Origin: Semisulcospira habei
Taxonomy: Eukaryota > Mollusca > Gastropoda > Semisulcospiridae
Direction of reading: 5' to 3'
NCBI GenBank assembly: GCA_036245525.1
Contig: BTPG01000004.1
Location: 230,512,084 to 230,576,083 of the forward strand
Length of the DNA: 64,000 nt
The notes under the pieces were generated by a model that saw only the letters and a program-made list of their open reading frames with translations, ran no database searches and had not been told where the DNA came from. Shown piece by piece: positions 9,107 to 19,731 of the stretch; the stretch's first letter is position 1; each line of letters begins with the position of its first letter. The position numbers were made by a program, and so were the translations under genes.

Positions 9107-9602
9107 CTACAGCAAAGCTATCTACTGATTTTGGTATCGATGGAAAGAGTGTGAACTGAGCTTTAATACTCGCGTTTACTGGTCGCAAACGGATGAAAAA
9201 TACGGCAGATACGACCACTTGAAGTCAACGTTTTTATTGTCGGATTTTGACCAGGATTTCATCAAATATCGATACGAAAATTACACCAGCAGATCAGCAA
9301 ATAACTCTACTTTCATCGTGAGATTATTTTTAGTGTGTGTCCTTTGTCTCGGAAATCTGCGTCGGGAAAAACCGGAGTGTGTACAATGCTGCCTTGAGCA
9401 GCGCGCTGCATGGCAGGCCTCGGCACGGCAAAAATGGAGTAAACCCCTACACATTTCCACAATTTATTACAACTAATTTCAAACATATTTAACTACAAAA
9501 ACATACATACATTGAAAGAGAAAAAGTTTTATCTTTATTTTCATATTAAAAGCAGAAACAAAAAATGATGTTTATGTTGTGAAATAGATGATCAAAGTTG
9601 TG

Positions 9603-10475
9603 CAATTTTTAGCACATTTGGCCTTGTATCTGCCTGCGTGTGGGCCCCTGGGATGACCTATTTAGAGTACTGATAACTGAACAGCTGCTCTGATAATTGT
9701 TTGTTAAAGCTTTGAACAATTGCCTGAGATCTGTGCATGCCTAGTATGCCTCACCACACTAGACTGCCATGCTTAGCAAATAATTGATTAACTGCACCTT
9801 TGAATTCACTTTCATCGTCAGATTGCACCAGCCTGGTGTATTTTCAAGGATCACGGCTATAAATCAATGATAATGCTGCAGCCACAGAGCTAGCTTTTTT
9901 GTCAGTTAGAGGATCAGCGTCCTTGAATAGTGACGCAACATCAACAACAGTCAGTGCATACTTGTATCATTTTTTTCTTATAGTATTATGTGTCAAAAAC
10001 AAGAGATCCATTTGGTGTGTGTCATTAGGAGTGGTGCTTTCAAAGTGTGGTCTTATTATTTTTCTTCCAGCAGGCAAATATATCTGCCAAATTGCTTGCC
10101 TCTGTAGCCAGTATTTTACTTGATCGAGCATAACATCACTGCCTGCACCGGCAGACAATTTTTCTATTGCAGTTTTTCCTTTTTCAGTAGCCAATTGGGG
10201 AGTAATATATTTTTGATAGTTTAGCTTCAACGCTTGTCATTTCTTCTAGCAAGAAATACCCTTGTAAAATAAACAAATGTCATACCTACTAGAACAAACA
10301 TTATTTCTCCATTTCTTTGTTGCTGGCTGGGTTTGTAGTAGTCGCTAAGTTTCGGTTGTTGTATGGTCATGTCTTCACCAGTATCAAGGTAGTATTCTTT
10401 AATAGCATCAAGTTCAAGTTCTTTGTTCTCTACAACACAGATATCATTCGGAAGTAAAAGTTTGTCCCGATTCAT
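9603..10475 (-). pseudogene. Polinton/Maverick-type (F54H12.3-like) integrase remnant
   Basis: Read leftwards, an N-terminal tract (10227-10475) and a frame-shifted tract (9967-10230) contain the pre-core segment WLQRQAIWQIYLPAGRKI. After an in-frame TGA at about 9967, the integrase core continues: a YALTVVDVAS block (first catalytic D), then SDDESEFKGAV (second D position), then RSQAIVQSFN where the family normally has E before the RFN-like motif. The third acidic residue is thus replaced by Q. Further in-frame stops occur. The family call rests on remembered similarity to integrases of large DNA transposons in invertebrates; it could be another rve-type integrase. Clearly nonfunctional. Confidence 0.6.
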
Positions 10476-11284
10476 TTTATAATGTAAAATAAAAATTTAA
10501 ACAAAATTTATTGTTTCGGTTAAGCATAAAACCTCATCAGGAGGGTTACTACCCATGACAGCATTTCATTTCACAAGCACTGCCATCCAAAATATTGGCA
10601 GTCTGCTGGGAAGTTGGTTAATAATGTAAGAATATCTGAGCGCTTATTTGGTAAAACCTTACGGGCCAATAAAACACGCGGGGTGTTTCCTTAAACAGCA
10701 CTGGTTGAAGCCGGATTGATCTGCATTTCCATCGATTTGCTGCCTGCCAAGTTACCGTTAATGTGCGGTGTCAATCAGTTCGGTCTAATTGCCGACAAGA
10801 AATGTGCTGTTAGATCAATCACATGATGGAAAGTCGATGTAATGCATTTCTTAGACGATTAGGTCTGAAAAGCAAGGCGTTTCATCAGCATGTCTAGTAT
10901 GCATATACTATCATAGTAGGCAAAAAAAGAACCACAGTCGGTTGCAGCAAAATGGCATTAGTGTATGGCAATGTGTCTTGACGTTGGATTTGTGGTCAAC
11001 CAGAACTGCTGGCTGTAACAATCCGGCTGGCATGCTAGCTTTCCGTATGCTGGTATCGATTTTCTTGCGGTTCTATAATTCCTCAGAATAACATGGGTCA
11101 AGGCAGCGTTTTTGAGAGTTGTTGGTTTTGTTTTAAAAAGCTTCGTTGTAGTCATCGATTCGGACATTATATCATAGGTGGGGTAGGAGCCCCATCATCT
11201 CTTTCTCTGTTTGTCAGCTTCAAAGTGTGTGTAAAAGAGAGAGAGGAGCACATTGTCATGTGGTTAACTGAAATGTTTTGTGTG
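10476..11284. other. Intergenic DNA, nothing recognised
   Basis: AT-rich with short chance frames only. No repeat partner was seen elsewhere in the window. Confidence 0.5.
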
Positions 11285-11432
11285 GTAGAATTTGTATCAC
11301 TCAGCAGTACAAGTGTGTTTAATGAATAAGCAGGAATGTGTGCTGTCTAGAGGCGTTTCTTCTTTCTGTGTTAAATTCTCATGATGTCAGTTGATCTGAT
11401 TAGTATATTTGCAACTATGTTTATTTCCCCAG

Positions 11433-13603
11433 AAGTGGAAGAAGCAGAAACACCACTGACTTACTCTGAGACAGATGGACACCAAAGGGACTTACCAGAT
11501 ACTGGTGATGACACAGACAACACGCCTGGTGGAGACACAGTCAACACTACTGGTAAAGACACAGACAATATTTCTGGTGAAAACACAGACAACATTACTG
11601 GTGAAAACACAGACAACACTACCAGTGTGGAGAGAAACAGTCCTGTCCAACACCCACAAATCAAACTGGAGCCAGTTATCAGGGTCGAACTTGGTGTCCG
11701 GCTAGAACTTGGGACCAGCAAAGAGTCTGGGGTTAATCTGGAACCCGACATCAAGCTAGCGTCAATCTATGTGCCCAGTATTTACAGTGACTTGGACTGT
11801 GACACTAAACAGGACATAAAGTTAGAGTCTAACTCTGTGCCCAGTGTTTACAGAGACATGAACTGTGACACTAAACAGTACGTCAAGCTAGAGTCTAACT
11901 CTGTGTCTGGTGTTATCAGTGACATGGACTGTGACTTGGGGGTATCTGTGGATCTTGATGGCAGAACTTTGTCAACAGAACGAAAACCATTGACCACAGA
12001 AAGTCCCAATGCTGACGAGAGTCAGATGCCATTTTTATGTGGTTTGTGTGATGCATGTTTTCAGTTGCCATGTCAATTGATGCAACACATGTCTACTCAC
12101 ACAGGGCAGAAGCCTCACACTGTTACCACAGAGCAGAAGACAACTACAGCTGACAGTGCATGTATTGATGTACAGACATCAGCAGATACACCAAGTGGGA
12201 GAACAAGGCTTTGTAGGCACTGTAAGGCAACTTTTCACAAGCCACATACATGTACAGAAGATGGTTTAAGTGGCGCTCAAAAGCCAAAAGGGTGTACAGA
12301 ATGTAGTACTACTTTTACAAGATCTTATTATTTAAAAGCACACATGCTGAGACACACAGGCCATATGCCACATACGTGTTCAGAGTGTAGTGCTGGCTTT
12401 GCTTTATCTTGTAACTTGAAAAGACACATGCTGACACACACAGGCCATAAGCCACATAAGTGTACAGAATGTAGTGCTAGTTTCACTCATTCTAGTACAT
12501 TGAAAAGACACATGCTGACACACACAGGCCAGAAGCCATATAAGTGTACAGAATGTAGTGCTTGTTACACTCAATCTGGTAACTTGAAAACACACATGCT
12601 GAAACACACAGGCCAGAAGCCACATCAGTGTACAGAATGTAGTGCTAGTTTTACAAGATCTTTTTACTTGAAAGTACACATGCTGACACACACAGACCAT
12701 AAGCCACATACGTGTACAGAGTGTAGTGCTGGCTTTGCTTTATCTGTTGACTTGAAAACACACATGCTGACACACACAGGCCAGAAGCCACACGCGTGTA
12801 CAGAATGTAATGCATGTTTCACCGATTCTAGTAGCTTGAAAAGACACATGCTGACACACGCAGGCCAGAAGCTACATAAGTGCACAGAATGTAGTGCTAG
12901 TTTCACTCATTCTAGCGCATTGAAAAGACACATGCTGACACACACAGGCCAGAAGCCACATAAGTGTAAAGAATGTAGTGCTTGTTTCACTCAATCTGGT
13001 CACTTGAAAACGCACATGGTGAAGCACACAGGCCAGAAGCCACACCAGTGTACAGAATGTAGTGCTAGTTTTACAAGATCTTTTTACTTAAAAGTACACA
13101 TGCTGACACACACAGACCATAAGCCACATACGTGTACAGAGTGTAATGCTGGCTTTGCTTTATCTGTTGACTTGAAAACACACATGCTGACACACACAGG
13201 CCAGAAGCCACACGCGTGTACAGAATGTAATGCACGTTTCACTGATTCTAATACATTAAAAAGACACATGCTGACACACACAGGCCAGAAGCTACATAAG
13301 TGTACAGAATGTAGTGCTAGTTTCACTCGTTCTAGTGCATTGAAAAGACACATGCTGACACACACAGGCCAAAAGCCACATCAGTGTACAAAATGTAGTG
13401 CTTGTTTTACAAGATCTTTTTACTTGGAAGCACACATGCTTACACATACAGGCCAGAATCCACACAAGTGTTCAGAATGTAGTGCTAGTTTCACTGTATC
13501 TGGTAACTTGAAAGCACACATGCTGACACACACAGGCCAGAAACCACATAAGTGTACAAACAGTACAGCTAGTTTAAGTTACCCTGATAGCTTAAACACA
13601 TAG
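11433..13603 (+). CDS. C2H2 zinc-finger protein A, 3' exon
   Basis: An ATG-initiated frame opens at 11381, but both paralogues share the splice acceptor TTATTTCCCCAG ending at 11432, so I take 11433 as an exon start and expect an upstream first exon. Residue numbers count from 11381. The first 230 residues are acidic: (D/E)NT(D)N(I/T)(S/T)G-type repeats, then modules of form SVPSVYSDMDCDTKxxIKLES with sumoylation-like PsiKxE motifs near residues 94, 145 and 167. An isolated finger follows (CX2CX12HX3H, about 220-242), then a broken CRHC segment, then 15 consecutive C2H2 fingers with TGQKPH linkers and a degenerate last one. Fingers 3-7 and 8-12 are a 420-bp tandem duplication. Predicted nuclear DNA-binding factor; targets unknown. 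Confidence 0.85.
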
Positions 13604-14240
13604 GCCAGAAACCACATGAATGTACAGAGTGTAGTGGTAACTGGAAAAAACACATGTTGACACACACAGGCCAGAAGCCACACAAGTGTACAGAATGTAG
13701 TCGTTTCACTCAATCTGGTCACTTAAAAACACATGCTGACAAATAACACAAGTAAGCCACATATGTGTACCTAATGTAGTGTTTGTTTACCTTACTCTGG
13801 TACCTTGAAAACATGCAGGCCAGAAGACACGGAGAACATTATTGGTGAAAACACAGACAACACTACAGGTGTGGAGAGAGATGATCAAGTCAAACTGGAG
13901 CCAGCTATCAAGGTCAAACCTGGTGCAAAGAGTCTGGGGTTGATCTGGAACCTGGCATCAAGCAAGCGCCAATCTTTGTGCCCAGTGTTTAGAGTGGCAT
14001 GGAATGTGACATCAAGCTAGAGTCTAACTCTTGTGCCCAGTGTTTATAGTGACATGGGCTGTGACACTAATTGTGACATCAAGTTTGAGTCTAACTCTGT
14101 GCCCAGTGTCTACTGTGATATGGACTATGACAGCAAACATAACATCAAGCTAGAGTCTAACTCTGTTCCCAGTACAGATATAGGTGTTCGTACTCTGTTC
14201 TATAAAGGACAAGGTCACTTTGCTCACACACATGAATAAA
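13604..14240 (+). pseudogene. Degenerate second zinc-finger unit after gene A
   Basis: Past the stop at 13601-13603 the sequence still reads as decayed fingers (about 13610-13745; TGQKPH linkers, a shortened finger), then restarts an acidic module (13805-14240) with the DNTTG, QVKLEP and SVPSVYSDM blocks, broken by frameshifts at about 14015 and 14035. Locus B has the same order, so the ancestral locus held tandem [acidic module + fingers] units. Confidence 0.8.
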
Positions 14241-14863
14241 CAATCACTCCCCAATTCTCCCAGCAGACATGCTAAGAAACACTATCAGTTGTTTGGATCG
14301 TTGACAAAATTATGGCATTCAGTCACGCCAAGATTTCGCTAGCATAAAGGAAACACATTCAGTTTTATTCGCAACCGTCAAGTTTTGACAAATTGCCACA
14401 GTGTTGTTGCGGATCTGAACAACGAATTTGTCTCGGTTCCCGATCACATAAGAGTGATTTCGAACAAAAGAGAGACACTTACTTTTGACTGACAGACATG
14501 TCTTTTGTTCCCGAGACAGCTTCAGTCACGTGTATGCATGCACATCCACACATTTGAAACAACACCTCAGAAAACATCCAAGCCATTAAATTCTTCATTT
14601 ATGATTGTGTGTTTTGCCTCTTTTTTTGAACTGAGACAAACTTGTTGCTTACGATGTCATTGAATTTGAGGCCATACTGATGACGCATACTACATGTACA
14701 GTTTGGTGTGGAAGTATGAAGCAGCACGAAACACACAGTACTTTAACTATGACGTCATCCAGCCTTCCATTGTAGGAACACAAGTTCATTCTCGTCCCAG
14801 TGCGAAAAGGCCATTGGGCCGACATCAGCCTGATGACCTTTTGCACTTGGGGATGCTGTATCA
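14241..14863 (+). other. Duplicated noncoding flank of locus A with empty SINE site
   Basis: Inverse matches lie in arm B at about 37380-37518, 35911-36120 and 35276-35431. The words GCATACTACATGT at 14685-14697 are the uninterrupted form of the target duplicated around the SINE at 35445-35897. No gene is visible. Confidence 0.8.
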
Positions 14864-15401
14864 GGCATGCTACTTCCACCTCCGCCGCATCAGTCAGATC
14901 AGAAAATACCTCACTACCGAAGCTGCCACCAAACTTGCTGTCTCTCTCATCTTATCTCGCATCGACTACTGCAACTCTCTCCTTTCCGGCCTCCCTCACT
15001 CCACCACTTTCACTCTCCAGCGCATCCAGAACAATGCTGCCCGCCTCGTCCTCGGAAAGAAAAAATCCGACCACATCACTCCCCTGCTCAAACTCCTTCA
15101 CTGGTTTCCCATCCTACAACGCATCCAATACAAGATTCTGTCTTTCTGCTACAAATCCCTGAACAACTGCGCTCCTGCCTATCTCTCCAACTTACTTCAC
15201 CCCTACACTCCTTCCCGCTCCGCCTCCGACCCTCTCCGCCTCCATATCCCCCGCACCAAACTCAGCACTTTCGGACCCCGCTCCTTCTCAGTATACGGTC
15301 CATCCACCTGGAACACTCTCCCACTCTCTCTCCGTCAGAAACACTCTCTCTCCTCCTTCCAGTCCGCCCTCAAAACTCACCTCTTTCAACACGGTCTATA
15401 A
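14864..15401 (+). pseudogene. LINE reverse-transcriptase C-terminal fragment
   Basis: The C-terminal 180 residues of a CR1/L2-type ORF2 protein: ISQIRKYLTTEAATKLAVSL, SRIDYCNSLLSGLP, a LHWFPILQRIQYKILSF block and a final WNTLPLSLR motif, ending at a natural stop. The polymerase core and endonuclease are missing by 5' truncation, so it is dead on arrival. The open frame runs upstream into host DNA (to 14694) by chance. Codon composition is unusually C-rich compared with its flanks. Clade assignment among CR1, L2 and relatives is from general family resemblance. Confidence 0.8.
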
Positions 15402-16266
15402 CTCAACGGACAGAGAAAAAAAGGTCCCTGAATTCCGGCAAGTGTGAGTGCGAGTCAGTTATCATCAAGCTGTCGTGAGAGATATCTGGCACATATCAAA
15501 CCCGCTGCGACCGTATTTCCTCCCCTCCTTTTGGCTCCTGCGGCTCCATGCCTGACCAAAAGCTTTTCGAGTTTTTCAGTTCACGGATAGTACGACTGTG
15601 TCTTCACTTATACCGTGTATACACTATTTAGTTATAACCATTTTTTACACTTTATTATCACTAGGCTGTTTGTTTTTTTCTCTCTTAATAAAGTTTCATT
15701 TCATCTCTCTTTCTCTCTCTAAGAATGTTGTAGTTTAGCAAGGACAAACACGAAAAAGAGGCCTGTGCACCTGTTGTTTCCCAAAAAATGCGCTAACCCG
15801 TACACGCACTAAAAAATTCTAGAGTTCATTTGTTTTTAAATGAAGTTGATGTGAATTTTCAATGATTTCACACAAGTTCACCTTATTTTGCGCACGCAGT
15901 CAAGGAGACAAGGGACAAAAAAGGAAAGTGAGAAACGGGACGGCTGCGTCTGCCGTCCGCTGTAATATAAACAATTCCGCGATAACGCGGATGCTAAGGA
16001 GCTCGTGGGGCCATGTGTTTTTGGAGCTGTAGCGGCTACTTTAGTTCGGAGTAATCTCTGTGTCCGTTGAGTTATAGACTGAACAGTTCTAGCACTATAT
16101 CACCACACTCCCCACCCCAAGCTGACTGTCGTAATGTATCTCACTGTTTGTGGTACATGAGTCGTCTAAAGCGTGTGCATGCGTGCACGAGTTGTGAGTA
16201 CGCGCTTAGAGTTATAATTATTATAAGATAAGCGCATTATAAATACCGTAATTATTATTATATTGT
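14864..16266 (+). mobile_element. 5'-truncated CR1/L2-like LINE with TATCA target duplication
   Basis: Flanked by TATCA at 14859-14863 and 16267-16271; arm B has a single TATCA at the same place. It contains the C-terminal coding part, then an 860-base 3' UTR ending in an AT-rich tail (AAGCGCATTATAAATACC then TAATTATTATT). The last 180 bases recur inverted at about 33328-33515, showing a family 3' end. Confidence 0.8.
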
Positions 16267-16501
16267 TATCAACGCAAGCATGAATAGGCGGTACTGAGGC
16301 AAAACTAGTCATGTGGGAAAAACACTATGGTGGTGGTACTGTCCTAAGGAACTGGAGTGTACGGTACTCATACAAAAGTAACCTGTTTAAGAAAAGACTC
16401 AGTGATAGTCCAGAACAGTGATATAGTCAGTGTCCAAGGTTGATACACTGGGGTTAATGAGACCTATACTTTTCCAGGTGAATGGTTTCTACTGAACTGC
16501 T

Positions 16502-16548
16502 GCTGTGAGATGACCTTAGTCGCCTGCTCGGCGTTAAACCCATTATAG
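16502..16548 (+). repeat. LINE/SINE 3'-end module, copy 1
   Basis: TGAGATGACCTTAGTCGCCT followed by a TCGGCGTTAAACCC block. The same module ends the RNase H-bearing LINE at 35147-35207 and occurs inverted at 32660-32694. Confidence 0.7.
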
Positions 16549-16647
16549 TTCTGTCTATCAGTGATTGTCTTCGTTAAAAGGAATAATATATGATATGCTG
16601 TTCAGCAGGTTTCAAATTTCAATTACGCCTTTGTTTCCTCTCTCAGA

Positions 16648-16968
16648 ACCCCCCCCCCCCCCCCCCCCTCTGCCAAACTGAAGGCAAAGAATTGTCTAAA
16701 TCTCAACTACTAGAGCATTGCACACAGTAACAACCCCGTCCATTAACAATCTCTTGAAATGGGGTCTCCCAAGGTAAAGTTAAAGAATTGTCTGAATCTC
16801 AACTACTAGAGCATTGCACACAGTAACAACCCCACGCATTACCAATCTCTGGAAATGGGGTCTCCCAAACTGAAGGTAAAGAATTGTCTGAATCTCAACT
16901 ACTAGAGCATTCCACACAGTAACAACCCCGCGCATTACCAATCTCTGGAAATGGGGTCTCCCAAACTG
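16648..16968 (+). repeat. Three 96-bp tandem repeats after a poly-C tract
   Basis: Anchor GAATTGTCT at 16689, 16785 and 16881. Each unit ends in a GGAAATGGGGTCTCCCAA-like block. The poly-C tract at 16648-16669 precedes the array. Confidence 0.9.
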
Positions 16969-17164
16969 ATGGTAAATTCAAAGTCAGAGATCCCCAGCCG
17001 TCAAAGGAACATGGATACGAAGTGGTCTTAGCAAGAGGCAGAGATCCTCATCAGCCACACAACTGCAGGAGCTCATGAGGATCTATACCTTTTGCAGTTG
17101 GATCCCCATCTGCCCAAAGACTGAGGCATAATTCGTTGTGTTGCTTAACAAATAAAAAGTGCAC

Positions 17165-17215
17165 CCACCTCCCCCCCCCCAAAAAAAAAAAAAAATAAAT
17201 ATAATAAAATAAATG
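17165..17215. repeat. Poly-C/poly-A low-complexity tract
   Basis: A C run then an A run and AT-rich sequence. The two overlapping open frames nearby arise from this composition. Confidence 0.8.
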
Positions 17216-17481
17216 AATAAAAGTGTTAATAAAAAAATAATTGTGTAGCTTGTGTGGCCCAAACTGGTGCCAACAGCTCCCAGTCTTTGACAAAGTGTAC
17301 ATGGTGTCATGGGACGGTTTCACAGTGATTTCTGTGCGAGAAAAAAAAATTTAAAACATACATCAGGCAACTTATTGAAAATTTAAATCAACCTCTTTTA
17401 ATATCAAGAATGGCAAAAGCTCTTGTGTCTCACTTGTATGACCGATGCACATAACACTAAACAGGTGTGACCTTGACCTTT

Positions 17482-17527
17482 CCGCCAAGCCAATCTGACA
17501 CTATCCTTGAATTATCATGGTCGATCC
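17482..17527. repeat. Half copy of the dispersed hairpin repeat
   Basis: Right arm only (CCAATCTGACACTATCCTTG) plus the conserved TATCATGGTCGATCCAT flank. Confidence 0.6.
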
Positions 17528-17552
17528 ATCTTCTGCAACTTTGCAGTACATA

Positions 17553-17826
17553 GAAGCACCCAACGGAGAAAGAAACACGCTTAGAAAAGACGGGTACAAC
17601 ACAATTATTAATATTAATAAACAGAGAGATTAGCCGCTACTTATCTTCATTGGCAGAAGGAATGTGGCAACAGTTTCCACATTCCTTCTGCCAATGAAGA
17701 TAAGTAGCGGCTAATCTCTCTGTTTGTTTGTTTGTCTATTTTGACAAAGGGTATTTACCCGAAATATTAATAAATTGTGTTGTACCCATCTTTTCTAAGC
17801 GTGTTTCTTTCTCCGTTGGGTGCTTC
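17553..17826. mobile_element. Foldback element (nested palindrome)
   Basis: The ends are inverse copies (GAAGCACCCAACGGAGAAAG at the left; its complement ends at 17826). The middle forms a second, longer stem: ACAGAGAGATTAGCCGCTAC...GAATGTGG against its complement around a spacer near 17673-17682. No TSD was identified. Probably a nonautonomous foldback/MITE. Confidence 0.85.
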
Positions 17827-17894
17827 TTTGCATATTACACGCTTGGCAGTCACCTTTTTGGTCTGGATTGATTTTTTTGCAGTACATAGTCGTT

Positions 17895-17959
17895 ATTCAA
17901 GATTAGAGCCAGATTAGTTTGGCACCTGTCACCAAGCTAATCTGGCACTACCCTTGAAT
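17895..17959. repeat. Dispersed hairpin repeat, copy 1 (AATC subtype, diverged left arm)
   Basis: Left arm ATTCAAGATTAGAGCCAGAT pairs imperfectly with the right arm, which has the family core CCAAGCTAATCTGGCACTAC. The right flank carries ATCATGGTCGAGCCATCTCC and continues to a GTTAAATGGGTTAA end near 18057. Confidence 0.75.
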
Positions 17960-18213
17960 TATCATGGTCGAGCCATCTCCTGCAACAGGTGCATAGTCGT
18001 TAGATGACGCCTTCAAAATTTGGGAAATACGTGCGTCAGGCTGAATGAGTTAAATGGGTTAACACATCTGTCCCTAAGGTCGATACTCAGTCCCACATCA
18101 GCCCAGTGGTCGTTTGCTTGATGGGGGTTATTCCAGAATGTAGGAGCTGTCCTGCATAGACTTCATCGGCTGTAACGATTCAAGACCTGACAGGGAGATT
18201 CAAAAGAATCTCC

Positions 18214-18239
18214 GGGGGGGGGGGGGGGGGGGGGGGGGG
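18214..18239. repeat. Poly-G tract
   Basis: An uninterrupted G run of more than 20 bases. Confidence 0.95.
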
Positions 18240-18269
18240 TCGCAGGAAAAATGTAGAATCACAACATCT

Positions 18270-18337
18270 GAAGGGTGGTGCTAGAATGGGTTGGTGCCTA
18301 GAGGTGCCAAGCTATTCTGACACCGACCTCGAACTTC
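18270..18337. repeat. Dispersed hairpin repeat, copy 2 (ATTC subtype)
   Basis: GAAGGGTGGTGCTAGAAT pairs with GCTATTCTGACACC; loop near GCCTAGAGG. More diverged than other copies. Confidence 0.65.
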
Positions 18338-18438
18338 AAAGCGCCACCCTTGCCAAGCCATGGTTGCCAAGCCAAGCCAAGCCTCATTAACCCTTATCAT
18401 TCGGAATACACCTTTGTGTAAAATACGTTTGACTAAAA

Positions 18439-18713
18439 TATGTATTTTTCTCTAAAATGTATTTTTTCGAAAATTACTTACCGATGGCATTACTATATGG
18501 AAGGTACACTTAGCTTGGGAAACCAGGGAAGCAACTCTAGCGAGTTGTTACCAAGAACCCTGAGTAGTCTCCCTTCCCCTCATACGGGTACGTGAGCAGT
18601 GTAATCACGCCAGTCTTAGCTTGCTCGCGGCATGCGGGGCAGGCAGGAGGGTCCTCCGAGTAATGCCATCGGTAAGTATTTTTCGAAAAAATATATTTTA
18701 GAGAAAAATACAT
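18439..18713. repeat. 53-bp inverted repeat with 169-bp spacer
   Basis: Arms 18439-18491 and 18661-18713 (ends ATGTATTTTTCTCTAAAAT and its complement; inner ends TTACCGATGGCATTA and complement). A third, partial direct copy (CCGATGACATTACTGTATGG) lies at about 18732. Inverted plus direct ends can mark tyrosine-recombinase (DIRS-like) elements, but no recombinase was recognised here. Confidence 0.8.
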
Positions 18714-19731
18714 TTGTTTCTACTAAATCCATACCGATGACATTACTGTATGGAAGAATAACGGAAAGGTGGAGGGTGCCACCCCCTACGCCCAAAACTG
18801 CATAACGCTCAGGAAGGGAGACTAGGTGCAACCTCCTGACTATTTCAGTTAAGCATGCCCGAGGCGCTGGGAGGGAATGTTGCTCCTCCGAGATGTCCCC
18901 CACCAGGGCCAGGTTCTCACGTTGGCTGGAGAAGTCTCGGAGGTAGAAGCGGGCGAGGGAGTTGCGGTGGCAGGCGATGAGGCAGGAGACCATTCTAACT
19001 CATTCGCTGTGATGCGCAGGCTTCTCATCCCCTCCGGGGGAGAGGTCAGGCGGACTGTATGATCCAACGCAACCATGACGACAACGTCTGCACTGAGAAG
19101 CCGTGTCGGCATTGGGACCAGGGCAGGAAGAGGTGGGACTACCGGCCTTCCCGAACAGGCTTTGATCTGTGCAAGAATCTTCAATACCCGGACAGGGTCT
19201 GCTACCGGGACTCCCGGGAAGAGTCGAGACCTCTGAGTGGGCGGAGGCTAATCACTTGTGCCGAGGCCGAGGGGAGTCTGTTCGTGGCCAAGAAGGCTGG
19301 GTAGGTCAGGAGCTGTACTGACCCATCGACACTGAACTACAGGCAAACAGGGTCCACGGAGAGCGCGTGCAAATCGCGCACTCTGGCCACTGTGGCGATG
19401 GAAGCAGGTCTTCCTGGTCACGTTCACGAAGCGGCTGAACGAGAGCGGCTCAAAACAGCTGGAATTCAGCCAGGCCCCAATGAAGGTCCCACGCGGGAGC
19501 AGAGAGCGTGGAACCGGGCGCTTGGAGTTCATTGGGCCATGAGGTCAGAGAGATCCTTACACGATCCGGGTCTGCCTGGCGCCATGCCGGTAAGTGGCTG
19601 CGATAATGGCCAGGCAACCTCTGATGGTATCATAGGGGAGGGGGAGGAAGAACCGGAGTACCCAGAGAAAGAACCCCCGACGATCTGCCCGAATTAACGG
19701 TGACACTTATTAGAGAAGAAAAGTTCAACGC
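18714..19731. other. GC-richer DNA, no gene supported
   Basis: Several overlapping short frames on both strands with no recognisable domain. The right part is probably the body of the SINE whose tRNA-like head is at 19732-19804. Confidence 0.45.

Larger units (their letters stand above)
11285..16332 (+). repeat. Segmental duplication arm A (zinc-finger locus A)
   Basis: Matches 35214-44305 in inverse orientation. Shared landmarks in order: AATTTGTATCACTCAGCAGTA, an intron end with TTAAATTCTCATGATGTCA, the TTATTTCCCCAG acceptor, the zinc-finger exon, a downstream stretch near 14370-14520, the 14540-14863 stretch, and finally 16272-16332 (AACGCAAGCATGAATAGGCG), which is contiguous with 14863 in arm B. 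The 1.4 kb between (14864-16266) is a LINE absent from arm B. Confidence 0.85.

Noticed and set aside
9219..9476. 85-residue plus-strand frame
   Set aside because: Starts at a non-ATG codon and shows no domain or repeat homology.
12404..13365. Antisense frames through zinc-finger gene A
   Set aside because: Periodic 84-base repeats keep antisense frames open; the fingers on the plus strand are the real coding frame. The same holds for plus-strand frames at 41742-43097.
17895..17959. Hairpin repeats as transcription terminators or miRNA precursors
   Set aside because: Bacterial-type terminators do not apply here, and the copies are repetitive with MITE-like flanks; small-RNA function would need expression data.
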